The position numbers and the translations under genes are program-made. A stretch of DNA of 8,546 nt from NCBI GenBank assembly GCA_903873545.1, contig CAIQPA010000184.1:1-8546 (forward strand). The letters are read 5' to 3'. Below are positions 6,719 through 8,546 of this stretch, piece by piece (positions within the stretch are counted from its first letter, which is position 1; each line of letters starts with the position of its first letter). This stretch comes from an uncultured delta proteobacterium (lineage in GTDB: Bacteria; Myxococcota_A; Bradymonadia; REDH01). The notes below the pieces were generated by a model. It saw nothing but the letters and a program-made list of their open reading frames with translations, was not told the DNA's origin and searched no databases.

Positions 6719-7938
6719 TTGGAGACAGCAGCCGCGTCACGCGCGATCCGGTGGGCCTTGGTGGGTCGGCCGAGCGACTCAAAGAAGGGGGTCACTTCGC
6801 GCACCCGTTCGAGGAACGCGGTCATCTCGATGCGTGTGACTGCGGCGACGCCCTGCATCTGCAGCGCCCGCTCGTAGAGCTTGGCGGCCTCCGCCGGAAT
6901 CCGCGGCTGCAGCAGCCCCGCAATCTCCCAGAGGCGTGCGGCGGAGAAGGCCTTCGACTGTGCGCAGAGGGCGACCTCCTCGTCGGGTCCCTCCTGCAAC
7001 AGGATGGTCATGTAGGCGTCCGGTGCACGGAGCCGCAGCAGCTCTTTGGCGCGGGAGAGCAGCTCGGGCGCCTGCTCTTCGAGCAGGCTTCGGAAGCCCC
7101 GCCAGGGTTCACCATCCTGGCTCGCCTCGATGATGGCCACCTGCTGGTCGAGGGCCTCCTGCCACGCCTTCCCTGCCGAGGCCCGGTCGAAGATGAACTG
7201 CCGGATGGTCAACGGCTCGTCCCCGACGGTTGCCCGCAGCAGCCAAGCCGAGGCCTCCTGCGTGCGGCCCGCCTCATCGAGGATTTCGGCGGCAGCCACG
7301 GCGCAGGCAGCGCAGCCGGAGCTCTCTTGGGCCAGCAGCGCGAGCGCGCCGTCTGGATCGCCGAGGCGGGCCCGCAGGCGGGCTCCAAGGAGGCGGAGGT
7401 CGCGTGGGCGGGTCGCCTGTGTCGAGTCGCGCTGCATGAGCGAGAGCAGCGACGATACGTCGGGGTTGGTGCGGAGCAGCTCGCGCGAGACCCGTCGCTC
7501 CAGCGCGATGATGGCCTCACGGTCTTCCAACGCCGCGAGCGCGAGCGTCACGGGAGCGCGGCGGCTGGAAGGCAGTCGCTCCCAGGCTTCGAAGAGCGAT
7601 TCGATATCGCTGTCCGACTGGGGATGCCATGCGGGTAGGTCGCTCAGGAGGCGGTGGAGGAGCTGGTCTGTCACTTCGAGCAGCCGGCGGTCTCGAAAGT
7701 TGAGCCGCTCGGCGGCCTGGCCAAGGGCCGTGAGGGTGGAGGCGGCCGTCAGCACACGTTCGCGCGGCACGCTCGGCCAGCTCGTCACGGGCAGTCGGTC
7801 GAGCGCTTGAAGCAGCTCCTGCGAGCGGTCGCGCGGCAGCGATGGCTCGTTCGCCAGCCGCATCCACTCCGCCGACAAGAGAGCGGCGGCATCGTTCCCC
7901 GACCTGCCTTTCAACCCCGTCTGCGTCGCAGAGACCAT
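6664..7938 (-). CDS. Helical-repeat (TPR-like) protein of unknown function, 424 residues
   Basis: I do not recognise a named family. The protein is almost wholly helical by composition (Ala, Leu, Arg, Glu), with TPR-like pieces such as GDPDGALALLAQ near residue 200 and IPAEAAKLYERALQMQ near residue 350. It has a CxxC (Cys209, Cys212) at the start of a helix, which could bind metal or be redox active, but is unsupported otherwise. There is no signal peptide or membrane segment, so it is probably cytosolic. An alpha-solenoid scaffold role is an inference. ATG 7938 lies nine bases after the stop of the small lipoprotein gene, without a clear ribosome binding site, so translation may depend on coupling. 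Its 3' end abuts or overlaps the methyltransferase gene. Strand and frame are supported by this packing and by the plausible residue make-up; the opposite-strand frames give Arg/Pro-rich sequence. Confidence 0.75.
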   Translation of the reverse strand: MVSATQTGLKGRSGNDAAALLSAEWMRLANEPSLPRDRSQELLQALDRLPVTSWPSVPRERVLTAASTLTALGQAAERLNFRDRRLLEVTDQLLHRLLSDLPAWHPQSDSDIESLFEAWERLPSSRRAPVTLALAALEDREAIIALERRVSRELLRTNPDVSSLLSLMQRDSTQATRPRDLRLLGARLRARLGDPDGALALLAQESSGCAACAVAAAEILDEAGRTQEASAWLLRATVGDEPLTIRQFIFDRASAGKAWQEALDQQVAIIEASQDGEPWRGFRSLLEEQAPELLSRAKELLRLRAPDAYMTILLQEGPDEEVALCAQSKAFSAARLWEIAGLLQPRIPAEAAKLYERALQMQGVAAVTRIEMTAFLERVREVTPFFESLGRPTKAHRIARDAAAVSKCGAALKREYEHFFGSRL

Positions 7939-7947
7939 GCGCTGCGG

Positions 7948-8160
7948 CTACTTGCCGCCGCCCGAGGGCTGCGAGGTGGGCTGCGAGGTGGGCTGCGAGG
8001 TAGGCTGCGAGGTGGGCTGCGAACTCGGTTGAACCGTCGCCTCTTCGACGGACTTCAGGCCCGGCACCACGCCTTCGCTCCGCCAACCTGTGCCAGCCTT
8101 CACGCAGCCGCTGAGCGAGATACCGAGGAGGAGCAGGGCGAGCAGATGGTGGGTGTTCAT
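7948..8160 (-). CDS. Small lipoprotein with Thr-Ser-Gln-Pro repeat tail, 70 residues
   Basis: The signal peptide (residues 1-18) has a Leu-rich core and a textbook lipobox LSGC with Cys19, giving a 51-residue mature lipoprotein. After a short spacer (20-42) the C-terminus is five Ser-Gln-Pro units joined by Thr (47-65), then SGGGK. Such low-complexity, Pro-rich, charge-poor tails are usually extended, so this looks like a tether or spacer with no catalytic domain. The function is unknown. A GAGGAG sits seven bases before the ATG, so the start is firm. It is first of three minus-strand genes and diverges from pyrB across 140 bases. The tail is coded by a 12-bp tandem repeat prone to copy-number change. 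Confidence 0.82.
   Translation of the reverse strand: MNTHHLLALLLLGISLSGCVKAGTGWRSEGVVPGLKSVEEATVQPSSQPTSQPTSQPTSQPTSQPSGGGK
7966..8022 (-). repeat. 12-bp in-frame tandem repeat (Thr-Ser-Gln-Pro coding)
   Basis: On the minus strand the unit ACCTCGCAGCCC occurs four times in direct succession (8013-8002, 8001-7990, 7989-7978, 7977-7966). The first of these differs by one synonymous base (final C to T at 8002). A partial 9-base unit precedes them (8022-8014). Near-identity at the DNA level, not only the protein level, points to recent expansion by slippage. Because the unit is 12 bp, gain or loss keeps the frame. Confidence 0.9.
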
Positions 8161-8167
8161 GGGGCGA

Positions 8168-8173
8168 CTCCTC
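8168..8173 (-). promoter_or_regulatory. Ribosome binding site of the small lipoprotein gene
   Basis: GAGGAG on the minus strand is spaced seven bases from the ATG at 8160. It is the best ribosome binding site of the minus-strand operon and decides the start. Confidence 0.75.
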
Positions 8174-8221
8174 TCTAGACGCGAAGTGCGGTGAGCCTGC
8201 CGAGGCTAGCGTCGGCCCCGC

Positions 8222-8238
8222 ATCGCGGCAATCGCGAT
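8222..8238. repeat. Inverted repeat, possible operator
   Basis: ATCGCG, a five-base spacer GCAAT, then CGCGAT: two perfect 6-bp half-sites with centres 11 bases apart, about one DNA helical turn, as expected for a dimeric repressor site. It sits 62 bases before the pyrB start and 61 bases before the divergent lipoprotein start, so one regulator could control both. No bound protein can be named from the sequence. Confidence 0.4.
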
Positions 8239-8271
8239 CAGTCTCGCCCTCCTGTTCGCCCCCTGCTAGGT

Positions 8272-8295
8272 GCTGCCCGTCCTGCACACGGGAGC
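8272..8295 (+). promoter_or_regulatory. pyrB leader hairpin burying the Shine-Dalgarno sequence
   Basis: In pyrB mRNA, GCT-G-CCCGT (8272-8280, one bulged G at 8275) pairs with ACGGGAGC (8288-8295) across a seven-base loop CCTGCAC. That is eight base pairs, six of them G-C. The pyrB ribosome binding site GGAG (8291-8294, six bases before the ATG) lies wholly inside the 3' arm. Folding would block initiation, so the element could be a translational switch. The pairing is read directly; the regulatory role is inference. Confidence 0.45.
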
Positions 8296-8300
8296 AAACC

Positions 8301-8546
8301 ATGCCGCTTCTGAACACCCATCTGGTTTCTGTCGCGCAACTTCGCCGAACCGACCTCGACCGCATCTTTGCTGTTGCCGATCGCTGCCTGCCCATCGCGC
8401 GGGGCGAAGAGACGAGCGACCTGCTGCGCGGCCGTCTTTTGGCCAATCTCTTCTTCGAACCTAGCACCCGCACCCGCCTCTCTTTCGGCGCTGCCTTCAT
8501 GCGGCTCGGCGGCGCGGTGGAGACCACTGTCGGCATGCAGTTCAGC
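8301..8546 (+). CDS. pyrB: Aspartate carbamoyltransferase, N-terminal 82 residues (partial)
   Basis: Catalyses carbamoyl phosphate + L-aspartate to N-carbamoyl-L-aspartate plus phosphate, the first committed step of de novo pyrimidine synthesis in the cytosol. The frame runs open from ATG 8301 to the window edge. FFEPSTRTRLSF (51-62) contains the carbamoyl-phosphate-binding S-T-R-T-R (Ser55-Arg59) shared by aspartate and ornithine carbamoyltransferases. The N-terminus (LLNTHLVSVAQL) and the following MRLGGAVETTVGMQFS fit PyrB rather than ArgF. FGAAFMRLGG in place of the common FE-x-A-x-x-RLG resembles a longer-type PyrB known from various gammaproteobacteria; this subtype call is tentative. 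The start has GGAG at 8291-8294, six bases away, sequestered in a possible hairpin. Downstream neighbours are unseen, so linkage to pyrC, pyrR or regulatory pyrI cannot be judged. Confidence 0.93.
   Translation, partial: MPLLNTHLVSVAQLRRTDLDRIFAVADRCLPIARGEETSDLLRGRLLANLFFEPSTRTRLSFGAAFMRLGGAVETTVGMQFS

Larger units (their letters stand above)
8161..8300. promoter_or_regulatory. Divergent intergenic region between small lipoprotein operon and pyrB
   Basis: These 140 bases lie between two divergent starts, so promoters for both directions must be here or within the flanking genes. I could not pick a convincing -35/-10 pair on either strand. The identifiable structures are the inverted repeat at 8222-8238 and the hairpin at 8272-8295, listed separately. 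Confidence 0.6.

Noticed and set aside
7046..7810. A 254-codon plus-strand frame inside the helical-repeat protein gene
   Set aside because: Ser/Arg-rich shadow; the minus-strand frame has normal composition and fits the tight operon spacing.
7966..8022. CRISPR array
   Set aside because: The repeat is a 12-bp direct tandem without spacers and lies in frame inside a coding region.
8191..8313. A GTG-started leader frame that ends just inside pyrB, as a possible pyrimidine-sensing leader peptide
   Set aside because: It has no clear ribosome binding site or pyrimidine-run attenuator, and about 40 random codons stay open often in DNA this GC-rich.
7517..8536. A 339-codon minus-strand frame crossing the small lipoprotein gene and the pyrB start
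   Set aside because: It would run antisense through pyrB, whose STRTR motif is certain, and out of frame through the lipoprotein, which has a good lipobox and ribosome binding site. Composition is Arg/Pro/Ala-rich low complexity.

Overview
The window is strongly GC-rich, almost fully coding DNA from a Gram-negative bacterium. GTG and TTG start candidates, densely open alternative frames, two lipoproteins (one with a Thr-Ser-Gln-Pro tail) and a paired ArsA/GET3-type ATPase locus suggest a myxobacterium-like lineage (Myxococcota, Bradymonadota or a relative). This placement is inferred from style and gene content, since no rRNA or clade-specific marker is present.

Left block, plus strand (1-5989). 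The window opens with the last 30 codons of a membrane protein, probably DedA/VTT family. Two ArsA/GET3-family ATPases follow (137-1057 and 1054-2175), overlapping by an ATGA and almost certainly translated together. The first keeps the signature lysine of the deviant Walker A motif; the second has threonine there and a different switch II, so they look like two unequal halves of one heteromeric ATPase. After 145 bases comes an unrecognised 533-residue lipoprotein (2321-3922) with a strong ribosome binding site. A patatin-like lipid acyl hydrolase (3959-5989) follows 36 bases later; its catalytic Ser and Asp are intact, but its oxyanion-loop motif is atypical and its C-terminal domain is long. 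All these genes point the same way and several concern membranes or lipids, but whether they form one functional unit is open.

Right block, minus strand (8160 down to 5999). Three tightly packed genes read leftward: a 70-residue lipoprotein with a 12-bp tandem repeat coding a Thr-Ser-Gln-Pro tail, a 424-residue helical-repeat protein of unknown function, and a TrmN6-like N6-adenine methyltransferase. This operon converges on the patatin gene with only 9 bases between stop codons.

Right edge (8161-8546). A 140-base divergent intergenic region separates the small lipoprotein from the first 82 codons of pyrB (aspartate carbamoyltransferase, first committed step of pyrimidine synthesis), cut by the window end. 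The region holds a perfect 6-bp inverted repeat and a hairpin that would bury the pyrB Shine-Dalgarno sequence. No RNA genes, insertion sequences, CRISPR arrays or defence islands were seen. No gap without a gene reaches 300 bases. The best candidates for something undescribed are the ArsA pair with its lipoprotein/patatin neighbours, and the pyrB leader hairpin.
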